From an archaeon (GTDB taxonomy: Archaea; Thermoproteota; Nitrososphaeria_A; Caldarchaeales; Wolframiiraptoraceae), in contig JAPDJZ010000127.1 in assembly GCA_029258815.1 (NCBI GenBank), positions 1 to 23,890 on the forward strand: 23,890 nucleotides of DNA. The letters are read 5' to 3'. A program made the translations under genes and the position numbers. The first letter of the stretch is position 1; every line of letters starts with the position of its first letter. Positions 13,454-21,477 of the stretch are shown piece after piece. A model generated the notes under the pieces. The model was not told the DNA's origin and did no database searches. It saw only the letters and a program-made list of their open reading frames with translations.

Positions 13454-14884
13454 TTGGAGGGCGCGTTCGTTCCTTCCGGAATTAGGGGTCTCGACGAGGT
13501 TATACCCGGGCTGCCCGAGGGCGGGCTCATACTCCTCGCGGGAAATCCCGGAACCGGGAAAACCATGTTCTCCGCGAGCTTTATTCATTACGGGATCGTT
13601 GAGCGCGGAGAGAAGGGCGTTTACGCCTCGCTCGCCGAGGGCAAGAGGGAGTTCTATGCGAGCATGAAGGCCCTCGGATATGATTTTGAGAAGCTCGAGA
13701 GAGAGGGGATGTTCCGGTTTCTAAACCTGATAACCTTGATCGGGGAAGGCGTCTCAACTCTCATCAACGAGGTCTTGGCCGAGGCCGAGGACCTGGGAGC
13801 TAAAAGGCTCGTAATAGACCCCTTCTCCGCTATAGCTCAGGGCCTCGGGGATCCGAGGGAGGTTAGGGTCTTCCTCCACACCTTCCTCTCCAAGATCGTT
13901 AAGAGGCTCGGATGCACAACAATCCTAGTGGAGGAGATCCCCCTCGGGAGGAGGGCTATAGGCTACGGATTCGAGGAGTTCGTCGCGGACGCGGTGATAA
14001 TCCTCAGGAACACTAGATATGAGGATAAGCTTCTCCGAGAGCTTAGGATAATGAAGCTTAGGGGGGCGGAGGTTAGGAACCCGGACGTATGCTTCACCCT
14101 ACACGGGGGCTTCAAGGCCTTCCCGCCCTTCGGGAAGGCGAGGCTCGAGGCCGCAAGGAGATATGAGCCGGTCCCGGATCCGCCTAACGCTTACTCGACG
14201 GGGGTTAGGGATCTCGACGAGGCGCTGGGAGGATACCCTAAGGGCTCGGTGGTCATGCTCGATCTCGATATGAAGATCTCGGCCGAGCAGTATCGGCTGA
14301 TCGTAACGCCGACGATCGCGAACTTCATAGTGAAGAAGAGGCCCGTAATCGTCGTCCCCACCGCCGGAGCGGCTTGGATGGACGTGGCGAACTACCTGAA
14401 AGGCTACGGCTTGAGCGAGGAGGAGCTTACGGACCGCTTGAGGATACCGGCGTTAAGGGATGCTGCCTTGGAGGCGCCGACGCCCTCCTACGTGATCCCC
14501 TACGAGCCTAAGAGCCTTAAAGAAAGCTATGAAGATTTTCTAAAGCTGGAGGAGGAGCTTCTACGGAGGCACGGCCAACCCATCCTAAAGTTCGTCGGCC
14601 TAGACTGGCTCGTCCACTTCTGGGGAGAGGAGGGGGCGATACATCTCCTAAACCTAGACGCTAGGAGGACGCGGTATCTCGGAGGCTTAACGATCCTCCT
14701 CGGCAAGCCGATCTACCCCGAGATCCTTAAGCGCATGCCTCCCCTCGCCTCGGTTCACCTCAAGCTCACCCGGAGGCATGGATGCTTCCTACTCTACGGG
14801 GTAAAGCCTAGAACGCCGCTATACGCCGTCGAGGCGGACTATTCGAAGGGTTATCCCCTCCCGAAGCTAACGCCGATAGTCTGA
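13454..14884 (+). CDS. Two-domain KaiC-like ATPase, second domain degenerate
   Basis: A 476-residue RecA-superfamily protein. The first KaiC domain (about 5-240) opens with the family phrase SGIRGLDEVIPG and has Walker A AGNPGTGKT (29-37) and Walker B RLVID (118-122). The second domain starts at STGVRDLDEALGGYPKGS (248-265), the same phrase, but where a P-loop should follow it reads VVMLDLDMKISAEQ (267-279) with no GxGKT/S. Its RecA-like strands seem kept (RPVIVVPTAG; ILKFVGLDWL). The second half is therefore probably structural or a sensor. Archaeal KaiC-like proteins act in signalling, often without circadian function; the target is unknown. The start is TTG 13454. A small NitrOD5-like gene lies upstream. 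Confidence 0.8.
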   Translation: MEGAFVPSGIRGLDEVIPGLPEGGLILLAGNPGTGKTMFSASFIHYGIVERGEKGVYASLAEGKREFYASMKALGYDFEKLEREGMFRFLNLITLIGEGVSTLINEVLAEAEDLGAKRLVIDPFSAIAQGLGDPREVRVFLHTFLSKIVKRLGCTTILVEEIPLGRRAIGYGFEEFVADAVIILRNTRYEDKLLRELRIMKLRGAEVRNPDVCFTLHGGFKAFPPFGKARLEAARRYEPVPDPPNAYSTGVRDLDEALGGYPKGSVVMLDLDMKISAEQYRLIVTPTIANFIVKKRPVIVVPTAGAAWMDVANYLKGYGLSEEELTDRLRIPALRDAALEAPTPSYVIPYEPKSLKESYEDFLKLEEELLRRHGQPILKFVGLDWLVHFWGEEGAIHLLNLDARRTRYLGGLTILLGKPIYPEILKRMPPLASVHLKLTRRHGCFLLYGVKPRTPLYAVEADYSKGYPLPKLTPIV

Positions 14885-14886
14885 AA

Positions 14887-14896
14887 ACTTAATAAG
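14887..14896 (+). promoter_or_regulatory. TATA box of the three-helix membrane protein gene
   Basis: ACTTAATAAG is centred about 30 nt before ATG 14922, giving a leaderless or nearly leaderless transcript. It directly follows the KaiC-like stop codon, so the next gene has its own promoter. Confidence 0.5.
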
Positions 14897-14921
14897 CCTC
14901 CCCCAGACCGCTTCGCGGAAG

Positions 14922-15284
14922 ATGCTCGGGAGAAGCCTGAGGGCCAGAATATACCTCCTCCTAGTCGAATGCACCTCGATCCCGCTTCTCGCAGGCCTAT
15001 ACCTTCTATATCTCTCCGGCTACGGGCTGACGAGGGCGTGCGTTGAGAAGCTAACCCTAGGCCTCCTCACCCGGCACAACAGCATGCTGATCCACACGGG
15101 AATCCCGCCATACGTCGTCGGACTGCTCGCGGCTCTTCACGCCCTCGGAGGATTCGGGCTAATGATCTGCAGGCGCGTCAGAAGCCCGCGGCTAAGCCTC
15201 GCCCTGGAGCTGCTCAACCTAATACTCGTGGGCATGCTCTTCCCGATCCAGCTTACGATCCTAGCATTCCCCGGCGCGGCGTAG
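14922..15284 (+). CDS. Small membrane protein with three hydrophobic helices
   Basis: A 120-residue protein with membrane segments at about 10-32, 62-83 and 92-116. Histidines 52 and 58 lie at the membrane edge before helix 2 (RHNSMLIHTG) and His73 within helix 2. Histidines placed like this recall small b-type cytochrome or DUF4405-like proteins, but with only three helices and no second clear axial ligand this is a guess. I do not recognise a family. Its TATA box sits at leaderless distance and the ATG is the only reasonable start. It lies between the KaiC-like gene and the cysteine synthase, with no overlap to either. Confidence 0.6.
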   Translation: MLGRSLRARIYLLLVECTSIPLLAGLYLLYLSGYGLTRACVEKLTLGLLTRHNSMLIHTGIPPYVVGLLAALHALGGFGLMICRRVRSPRLSLALELLNLILVGMLFPIQLTILAFPGAA

Positions 15285-15338
15285 GCTTCGACCGGAGCAT
15301 ATTCATAAGGCGGCGCCCAGAGGCTAGGCTGGAGATCG

Positions 15339-16226
15339 ATGAAGGCGAGCATACTGGGTTTAATCGGGAATACGCCGATCGTAAGGCTTGGGAGGCTCGC
15401 CGGAGGGGGGATGGCCGAGGTCTACGTTAAGCTCGAATACCTGAACCCGACCGGAAGCCATAAGGATAGGATAGCATATTACATGATCCGGGACGCCGAG
15501 GAGAGGGGCTTAATCGAGCCCGGGGATACGGTGGTCGAGGCCTCGAGCGGGAACACCGCGATCTCGGTGGCTTGGGTCTCGTCCCTCCTAGGCTATAGGG
15601 CTGAGATCTTCGTCGAGAAAGGGACTTCACAAGTCAAGATAGGGCTGATAAAGGCTCTCGGAGCGAGGGTCGTCGAGGCGGAGGAGGAGAACTACGCCGA
15701 GGCCGCTAGGAGATACGCGGAGGAACATGGATACCTTTTCCTAAACCAGTACGAGAACGAGGCGAACGTCAGGGCGCATTACGAGACGACGGGGCCGGAG
15801 ATCTACCGGCAGCTCGGAGGCAAGATAGACGCGTTCGTCATGGGGATTGGGACGGGCGGGACGATAAGCGGGGTCGGTAGGTTCCTTAAGGAGAAGCTGG
15901 GCGAAGGGGTGAAGATCGTCGGCGTCGTTCCGAGGGGTTCTAGGATAGCCGGGGGAGAAGGCGCCGAGAGGATCGAGGGTTTAGCATCGGATATCGTTCC
16001 GGGGATCTGGAGGAGGTACGGCCACGTGGTGAGCGAGGTAATCGAGGTAGGGTTCGACGAAGCCCTTCAAACCATGAAAACGCTTCTCAGGAGCGAGGGG
16101 GTTCTGGGGGGATTATCCACGGGAGCGAACGTATACGCCGCTATGAGAGTCGCTGAAAGGCTGACTAAAGGGGTCGTCGCGACTATCGCGCCCGACACGA
16201 TCCTAAGGTATCCACATATCCTATAG
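15339..16226 (+). CDS. Cysteine synthase family PLP enzyme
   Basis: A 295-residue fold-type II PLP enzyme, close to the usual 300 of O-acetylserine sulfhydrylases. Lys42 in PTGSHKDRIA is the PLP Schiff-base lysine. The substrate loop is SSGNT (69-73), the PLP phosphate loop GTGGT (171-175), and the C-terminal PDT replaces the usual Pro-Asp-(S/T) at the pyridine nitrogen. It should replace the leaving group of activated serine with sulfide. Whether the substrate is O-acetylserine or O-phosphoserine, or the enzyme is a cystathionine synthase-like variant, cannot be read. There is no CBS regulatory domain. GGAG stands 4 nt before ATG 15339. Convergent with rps12, with 11 nt between stops. Confidence 0.88.
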   Translation: MKASILGLIGNTPIVRLGRLAGGGMAEVYVKLEYLNPTGSHKDRIAYYMIRDAEERGLIEPGDTVVEASSGNTAISVAWVSSLLGYRAEIFVEKGTSQVKIGLIKALGARVVEAEEENYAEAARRYAEEHGYLFLNQYENEANVRAHYETTGPEIYRQLGGKIDAFVMGIGTGGTISGVGRFLKEKLGEGVKIVGVVPRGSRIAGGEGAERIEGLASDIVPGIWRRYGHVVSEVIEVGFDEALQTMKTLLRSEGVLGGLSTGANVYAAMRVAERLTKGVVATIAPDTILRYPHIL

Positions 16227-16237
16227 TCTCGGGGATC

Positions 16238-16666
16238 CTACCTCTTAGGCTTCTTGGCCCTTCCGGTGATAAGGAGGTTTATCGGAACGCCGTTCACGAG
16301 CTCGACCTTATAGCGGACGCCGGGGAGGTCTCCCATGCTCCTCCCTAGGGTTCCGCCTATGCCCGAGATTATCACCTCATCGTGCTCGTCGATCACGTTC
16401 AGCGCTCCGTCCCCGGGGCAGAAGGCCGTAACCACCTTACCGTTCTTAATCAGCTGAACCCTAACGCATTTTCTTACGGCCGAGTTGGGCTGCCTGGACT
16501 CGATTCCAACCTTCTGGATGACTATCCCCCTCGCCATGGGCGCGCCCTCGAGGGGATCCACCCTCTCCTTAAGCCTGAGCATCCGGACCCGATATTTCCG
16601 CTGGCTCCACCTAAACTTCTTCCTATTCAGCCTAAGCCTCCGGGCGGCGAACTCTCCGTTGCCCAT
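16238..16666 (-). CDS. rps12: 30S ribosomal protein S12 (uS12)
   Basis: A 142-residue archaeal uS12, part of the decoding centre. Diagnostic stretches are FRWSQRKYR (18-26), DPLEGAPMARGIV (37-49), QPNSAVRKCVRVQL (59-72) and GRSMGDLPGVRYKV, all near-identical to archaeal S12. The N-terminus NGEFAARRL matches the family without a longer leader. ATG 16666 is the only start, since a stop codon lies upstream with no ATG, GTG or TTG between. The GGGAGG directly abutting the ATG is too close for normal binding; a TATA box 30-37 nt upstream suggests a very short leader. It is not beside nusA or rps7 as in many archaea. Confidence 0.97.
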   Translation of the reverse strand: MGNGEFAARRLRLNRKKFRWSQRKYRVRMLRLKERVDPLEGAPMARGIVIQKVGIESRQPNSAVRKCVRVQLIKNGKVVTAFCPGDGALNVIDEHDEVIISGIGGTLGRSMGDLPGVRYKVELVNGVPINLLITGRAKKPKR

Positions 16667-16696
16667 CCTCCCGGCTTCGAGCTTCCTCGAAGCTTC

Positions 16697-16703
16697 TTTT
16701 AAA
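16697..16703 (-). promoter_or_regulatory. Probable TATA box of rps12
   Basis: TTTAAAA on the minus strand, 31-37 nt before the rps12 ATG. It sits just below the stop codon of the preceding protease gene, so rps12 seems to have its own promoter. Confidence 0.45.
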
Positions 16704-16704
16704 C

Positions 16705-17910
16705 TTAACCATTAGCCTCGAAATGAATCGTTATCAGAAGGGCGTTCTCCGAAACCCTCTGAACCCGTATCCGCTCCCCTTCAAGGCTCCAGAGGTCTTC
16801 CCCGCTTCTCCTCGCGCCGGCGTCCTCGAGAACCTGCTCGAAAGCGCCTAGGAACTCGCTAAGCTCCCGCCCGTCCTCCCAGACCAGCTTCCACCTAACC
16901 AAGTATAGGCCGTCCTTCTCGTAGATCTCCACCCGGTCCCCGAGCCATCCTTCAGCCGACCTATTCGCGGCCGCGGAGTCGAGATGGGCTCTAATGAGCT
17001 GGCGTACGAAATATTCTCCGAGCGTATCGCGGAGCAGCAGCCTCCAGCCTTCTCCCGGCGGGCTCGGGAGATCGGGCTTAACGGGCTTCCAGCCCTCGAG
17101 ATACTTCTCGGGGTGGAGTACTTGAGCCGTCGAGGTGGGAGGATTCTCATACATCTCGTTTACGCCATCCCATCCTCTCCGCTCGTAAACGTATCTTACG
17201 AAGGGTTCTCCGTAGATGTATGGGAAGAAGGGGAGGGCGTCTAGGGGCGTTAGCTCCGACTCCCTCATGCGGAACGGCTTCCCGCCGTGCTCCAGCAGGT
17301 AGGTCGAGGACACTAGATTGGCGTCGCCCTCGATCAAAGCCGCTATAGCCGCCTCCTCGTCGCTGGTAGACGGCTTCGGGGTGCTGAAGTATTCTCCCTG
17401 AAGAACGTGGGTTAGCTCGTGGGCTAGGGTCGCGCCAGCCCTAAGCTCGTTCCGCGGATCGAAGTACTCCCTCACGACGTATATCCTGTGATCCGAGGAG
17501 GCCGCCACGGTGTAGCCGCTGAAACCTATCCTGAACCTCGTTAGGTTGAAGTCCCTCGGCACCATGAGGAGGGATTTCAGCAGCACCTCATCTATCTCCA
17601 CCTCCGTCCTGTTCAGGAAGCCCTTGCCCCAGTGTTCGACGACCCAGCTTCTCGTGAGGGCGATCACCTCCACCTCCTCCCTGAGCTCGAGGCCCCTGAA
17701 GTCCTCGACCCATTCGACGACCCTCCGGAGGAGGGTCTCCGTCGACTTCAGGTATTCGTCCTCGGTTTGAGGCGATGTTACGCTTAGGGTGGTCGTTACG
17801 GTCGTGATCCTTCCGCCCGTTAGGCTTGGGAGCAGAACAGCCGCGATAAGAAAGCTCGCCAGAAACGACGCTAGGGCGGCCGCCGCTATTACGGCGATCT
17901 CCTTCCGCAT
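16705..17910 (-). CDS. Membrane-anchored HExxH zinc metalloprotease-like protein
   Basis: A 401-residue protein with an N-terminal hydrophobic segment (about 5-30, after MRKE) acting as signal or anchor, then a Thr/Ser-rich linker (34-48) and an exported domain. HELTH at 164-168, preceded by AGATLA, is a zinc HExxH site. EAAIAALIEGDANLV (186-200) supplies a likely third ligand (Glu194) in the gluzincin manner, followed by a region typical of peptidases acting outside the cell. The last 80 residues look like an added alpha/beta domain. I do not recognise a named family. ATG 17910 has an A/T-rich box (TTTTTATT) about 24 nt upstream. Downstream lies rps12, upstream DUF996; no functional link is evident. 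Confidence 0.75.
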   Translation of the reverse strand: MRKEIAVIAAAALASFLASFLIAAVLLPSLTGGRITTVTTTLSVTSPQTEDEYLKSTETLLRRVVEWVEDFRGLELREEVEVIALTRSWVVEHWGKGFLNRTEVEIDEVLLKSLLMVPRDFNLTRFRIGFSGYTVAASSDHRIYVVREYFDPRNELRAGATLAHELTHVLQGEYFSTPKPSTSDEEAAIAALIEGDANLVSSTYLLEHGGKPFRMRESELTPLDALPFFPYIYGEPFVRYVYERRGWDGVNEMYENPPTSTAQVLHPEKYLEGWKPVKPDLPSPPGEGWRLLLRDTLGEYFVRQLIRAHLDSAAANRSAEGWLGDRVEIYEKDGLYLVRWKLVWEDGRELSEFLGAFEQVLEDAGARRSGEDLWSLEGERIRVQRVSENALLITIHFEANG

Positions 17911-17965
17911 CTAAGTCCACTTTAGGTAGAATAAAAATGGGGGATGATAAAGGGTTTCCCCGCCT

Positions 17966-18502
17966 TCAGGCCGCGGCGCCTTCGGCGGGTAGCTGGAAGA
18001 AGGCTATTATCTGGAGGATCAGGGCGATGAAGGATATTATCCCGCCTATCCCGAAGGCTATCATCAGGATCGCTCCGATCAGGTATAGCAGCGCCGCCGT
18101 CGAGAACATCTTAACGCCAACGGCCGAGGCGATCGAGTTGAAGCTCCTCCTAATGAAGATCGCCGAGATTATCGAGAGTATCCAGACCACGACGAAGACC
18201 CAGATCATGGAGAGAAACATCCCCATCAGGTTCGGGCCGCCCATGAGCCTAAATCCCCCGAGCAGCCCAGCGAATCCTAAGGCAGCCGCGACGACGACGC
18301 TTATGATCGATATTATGACGGCTATCAGGTAGTTCTTGAAGATCGAGGGGTCGCCGACCGCGTCCGAGATATACTTCACGGCGATCAATACCAAGACGAA
18401 GCCTATGATCGCTAGGATCGGGCCCGCCAGCGGAACGATCGCCAGAATCGCCAGAATAGACCCTACTCCTCCGAGAGTCCTCGCCTGAGATAACGTAGCC
18501 AT
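17966..18502 (-). CDS. DUF996 family membrane protein
   Basis: A 178-residue, very hydrophobic protein with about four to five membrane segments. Its opening SLSQARTLGGVGSILAIL and the following FVLVLIAVKYISDAVGDPSIFKNYLIAVI are characteristic of DUF996, an archaeal membrane family of unknown function. The C-terminus IAFFQLPAE also matches the family pattern. A TATA-like CTTATAACC about 28 nt upstream, inside the end of the preceding gene, suggests a leaderless ATG at 18502. It lies 7 nt after the UPF0146 gene. No function can be given. Confidence 0.85.
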   Translation of the reverse strand: MATLSQARTLGGVGSILAILAIVPLAGPILAIIGFVLVLIAVKYISDAVGDPSIFKNYLIAVIISIISVVVAAALGFAGLLGGFRLMGGPNLMGMFLSMIWVFVVVWILSIISAIFIRRSFNSIASAVGVKMFSTAALLYLIGAILMIAFGIGGIISFIALILQIIAFFQLPAEGAAA

Positions 18503-18509
18503 GCTTTTC

Positions 18510-19016
18510 CTATTTATAAGATAGGTTATAAGGCTTTTCGAGTATGTAGACCGCCGCCTCCCCGAGCCTCAGCATCTTCCACCCGCTTAGGTCTGATAGG
18601 TGCGCGTCCTCCGAGAGCGGCGCTATCAGGACGTCCGAGCCGACCCGGGCTCCGAGCGAGGCTATGTTGGGGATTAGCTCGAAAGGCGGCCTGATCGAGT
18701 AGATTAGGTCGGCTCCCTCGTAGATCTCGAGGCTCGGGCTAGTTAGGTCGTCGACGAAGGCTTTGAGCCCCATTTTCCGAAGCTCTTCCACCGCTTCCTC
18801 GTCCACGTCGACGGCCGTTAGCTCGGCTCCGGGTAGAAGCTCTCGAAGCAGTAGGATTGTATAGGGCGACCTGCCGACCCCCACCTCGACGATCTTCCCG
18901 GCCGAGGCGTATCTCCTCGAGATGCACTCCGCTATCTCTCGAAAGTATTTTGGGGGTTTAGTCGAGTTCTGGAGCCCAGTCGAGCGGCCTGTCTTCCGGC
19001 TTTCGCCCCCGCTCAA
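18510..19016 (-). CDS. UPF0146 family protein (methyltransferase-like fold)
   Basis: A 168-residue protein. KIVEVGVGRSPYTI (41-54) is a glycine-rich SAM-type loop, LTAVDVD (66-72) the acidic end of strand 2, and LIYSIRPPFEL (104-114) the hallmark of UPF0146, an archaeal family of unknown role with a Rossmann fold. About 22 residues precede the usual start of the family. The only possible start is TTG 19016, since no ATG, GTG or TTG follows before the conserved core. It overlaps the end of ppsA by 59 nt, an unusually long overlap, with no clear ribosome binding site. An unrecognised non-standard start nearer the core cannot be excluded. Confidence 0.8.
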   Translation of the reverse strand: MSGGESRKTGRSTGLQNSTKPPKYFREIAECISRRYASAGKIVEVGVGRSPYTILLLRELLPGAELTAVDVDEEAVEELRKMGLKAFVDDLTSPSLEIYEGADLIYSIRPPFELIPNIASLGARVGSDVLIAPLSEDAHLSDLSGWKMLRLGEAAVYILEKPYNLSYK

Positions 19017-21408
19017 GGTTGTCCAGCCTCTTTCTCAGGTTTGCCAGCTCCTCCAGCATTAGCTTCTGCTCGATTGAAGCTACCAGATTCCTAGTCTCGA
19101 TGACTTTATCGGGGTTCACGGAGATGCTCGTCGCCCCCTCCCTGATGAAGAACTCCACCATCTCGGGGTAGTTCGACGGGGCTTGGCCGCAGACGCTCGT
19201 CGTTACGCCGTGCTTCTTGCATACCCTGATCACGTGGCTTATGGCCCTCCTGACCGCCAGATTCCTCTCGTCGTAGATCTCCTGAACCGCCGCGTCGTCC
19301 CGGTCTATCCCGAGGATCAGCATGGTTAGGTCGTTTGTCCCGAAGCTTACGCCGTCTATCCCGGCCTCGACGAACTTGTCGATCAGGAGGACGGTGCTCG
19401 GAACCTCCACCATTATCCAGACCTTGAAGTCGGGCCCCTGCTTAAGCCCTTCCTCCTCCATTATCTTCTTCGCCTGGACGAACTCCTCGACCCTCCTCAC
19501 GAAGGGGACCATGACCCAGACGTTCTTCAGCCCATACTCCTCCCTAACCTTCTTGATGGCCCTGCATTCGAGCCTGAAGATGTCGGGCTCCTTGATGTAT
19601 CTGAAGGCGCCCCGGTATCCGATCAGCGGGTTTGGTCCGACGTGGCCCGCCTCCTTCTCATACTTCTCCCCGCCCGGCAGGGATAGGAACTCGTCGGGCT
19701 TGAAGTCTAGGAACCTGTAGACGACGGGCTTCGGGTAGAACGCTTGAGCGACCTGCCTTATTCCCTCGGCGAATGCGTCTATCATCTTCTGCTCTCCTCC
19801 CTCCTCGATTAGGAGCCTCGGATGCTTCCCGACGCTCAGCATCAGGTGCTCGGCCCTCAGCAATCCGACCCCATCCGCCTGCGTCTCCTTCGCGATCTTC
19901 TCCGCGACGTCGGGTATGCTTATGTTCACGTAGATCTTGGTTCCGGTTACGACCGGCGCTTGGGCGACCGCCACGGCGGCAGCGGCCCTCTCCTCCTCGG
20001 CGGGCTTGACCAGCTCCTCGACCCGGCCCTCGTAGATCACTCCGGACCTCGCGTCGACCGTGTAAGTTTCGCCGCTCTTCATCAGCTTGGTCGCCTCTCT
20101 GGCTCCGACTATGCATGGTATCCCGAGCTCCCTCGAGACTATGGCCGCGTGGCAGGTCATCCCACCCTCATCGGTTACGATCGCCCCGGCCAGCCTCATG
20201 TACGGAACCCAATCCGGGTTCGTCATCTTCGTTACCAGTATGTCTCCCTTCTGGATCTCCTTGGCGGCTTCCTCCGGCGAGAAGACGACCTTCGCCTTCC
20301 CTATATGGACCCCCGGGCTCGCGGGCAGCCCCTTAAGAGCTATCTTCGCCTCGGCGACCGAGGTGGATTGCTGCTGGCTTGCCGCGGCTTCAGCCTCCTT
20401 AACGCTCCAGACGGTTTCCGGCCTAGACTGGACTATGAAGAGGTTTTCGGGGAAGGGTAGGTCTCGGTCTACGGCGAACTCTATGTCCTGCGGGGCTCCG
20501 TAGTGCTCCTCGATCCTCTTGGCTATCTTGGCCAGCTCGACGACCTCCTCGTCGGTTAGGCTTGGAGCCTCCTGCCTCTCGGGCGGAACCTTAGCGTGAA
20601 TCGTCTTACCAGTCTTTGGATCTCGGATATACTCGACCTCCTTCTTCACGATATTCTTCACGAGGATCTTGAAGGTGTTCTTATCGACCTCGAAGTGATC
20701 CGGGGTTACGGCCCCTGAGACTATCGCCTCTCCGAGACCCCAGACGGATTCGACCACTATCTTGCTCCGATCACCCGTTACGGGGTGGAGCGTGAACATC
20801 ACGCCGGCGGATCGGCTGTTAACCATCTTCTGAACCGCGACGCTTATCAGGACTTTTTCATGCCTGAACCCCTTCTCGGTTCTATAGAATATCGCTCTGG
20901 GGGTGAATAGGCTTGACCAGCACTTCCTAACGGATTCGAGGAGTTCCTCCTCGCCCTTCACGTTCAAGAACGTCTCCTGCTGGCCCGCGAAGGACGCTCC
21001 GGGCAGGTCTTCGGCCGTCGCCGAGGATCTAACGGCCACGAACACCGGCTTCCGGCCTATCTTCTTCGAGAGCTCCCTATACGCTTCGACTATGGCCTTC
21101 CTAATCTCCTCGGGGATCGGGGTCGACTCGATCAGCTTTCTAATCCTCCTCGAGGCTTCCTCGTACTGCTTCGGGTCCTTAGGATCGGTTATGGTCTCGT
21201 CCAAGATGTCGTAGATCTTCTGAGCTATCCCGGTCTCCTCGATGAACCTCTTATACGCGTATGCCGTTACGGCGAATCCGGGCGGGACCGGTATCCCGGC
21301 GTTGATCATCTCCCCTAGGTTCGCGCATTTCCCGCCCACTAGGGGGACGTCGTCCTTGTTCAGCTCCTCGAACCATAGAATTAGCTCCCGGCTCTTATCT
21401 TGGGGCAA
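18958..21408 (-). CDS. ppsA: Phosphoenolpyruvate synthase (pyruvate, water dikinase)
   Basis: An 816-residue enzyme converting pyruvate and ATP to PEP, AMP and phosphate, the entry to gluconeogenesis. The ATP-grasp domain spans about 15-340 (VGGKCANLGEM; AVRSSATAEDLPGASFAGQQ). The swivelling phosphohistidine domain at 360-465 has catalytic His420 in GGMTCHAAIVSRELG. The PEP/pyruvate barrel is at about 485-790, with GTNDLTMLILGIDRD and catalytic Cys740 in SVCGQAPSNYPE. An Ala/Gln-rich linker (339-353) and an Ala/Val-rich one (475-487) join the domains. The start is TTG 21408, fixed by a strong Shine-Dalgarno 7 nt upstream. It lies 69 nt after nusA, an unusual neighbour. A C-terminal tail with a short coiled coil (782-800) follows the barrel. 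Confidence 0.95.
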   Translation of the reverse strand: MPQDKSRELILWFEELNKDDVPLVGGKCANLGEMINAGIPVPPGFAVTAYAYKRFIEETGIAQKIYDILDETITDPKDPKQYEEASRRIRKLIESTPIPEEIRKAIVEAYRELSKKIGRKPVFVAVRSSATAEDLPGASFAGQQETFLNVKGEEELLESVRKCWSSLFTPRAIFYRTEKGFRHEKVLISVAVQKMVNSRSAGVMFTLHPVTGDRSKIVVESVWGLGEAIVSGAVTPDHFEVDKNTFKILVKNIVKKEVEYIRDPKTGKTIHAKVPPERQEAPSLTDEEVVELAKIAKRIEEHYGAPQDIEFAVDRDLPFPENLFIVQSRPETVWSVKEAEAAASQQQSTSVAEAKIALKGLPASPGVHIGKAKVVFSPEEAAKEIQKGDILVTKMTNPDWVPYMRLAGAIVTDEGGMTCHAAIVSRELGIPCIVGAREATKLMKSGETYTVDARSGVIYEGRVEELVKPAEEERAAAAVAVAQAPVVTGTKIYVNISIPDVAEKIAKETQADGVGLLRAEHLMLSVGKHPRLLIEEGGEQKMIDAFAEGIRQVAQAFYPKPVVYRFLDFKPDEFLSLPGGEKYEKEAGHVGPNPLIGYRGAFRYIKEPDIFRLECRAIKKVREEYGLKNVWVMVPFVRRVEEFVQAKKIMEEEGLKQGPDFKVWIMVEVPSTVLLIDKFVEAGIDGVSFGTNDLTMLILGIDRDDAAVQEIYDERNLAVRRAISHVIRVCKKHGVTTSVCGQAPSNYPEMVEFFIREGATSISVNPDKVIETRNLVASIEQKLMLEELANLRKRLDNLERGRKPEDRPLDWAPELD

Positions 21409-21415
21409 TTATCTC

Positions 21416-21422
21416 TCACCTC
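21416..21422 (-). promoter_or_regulatory. Ribosome binding site deciding the TTG start of ppsA
   Basis: GAGGTGA on the minus strand, a full match to the anti-Shine-Dalgarno, ends 7 nt before TTG 21408. This supports the TTG over any later ATG. Confidence 0.7.
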
Positions 21423-21477
21423 TACCATTCTGAGCCGAGAAGAGCTAGTTAATGAATCTTCCCTAGTGCCTTGGTTC

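Noticed and set aside
20087..20503. 138-residue plus-strand frame, and longer neighbouring frames up to 212 residues
   Set aside because: All are antisense to ppsA, including its catalytic His domain; such long shadow frames are common in GC-rich DNA.
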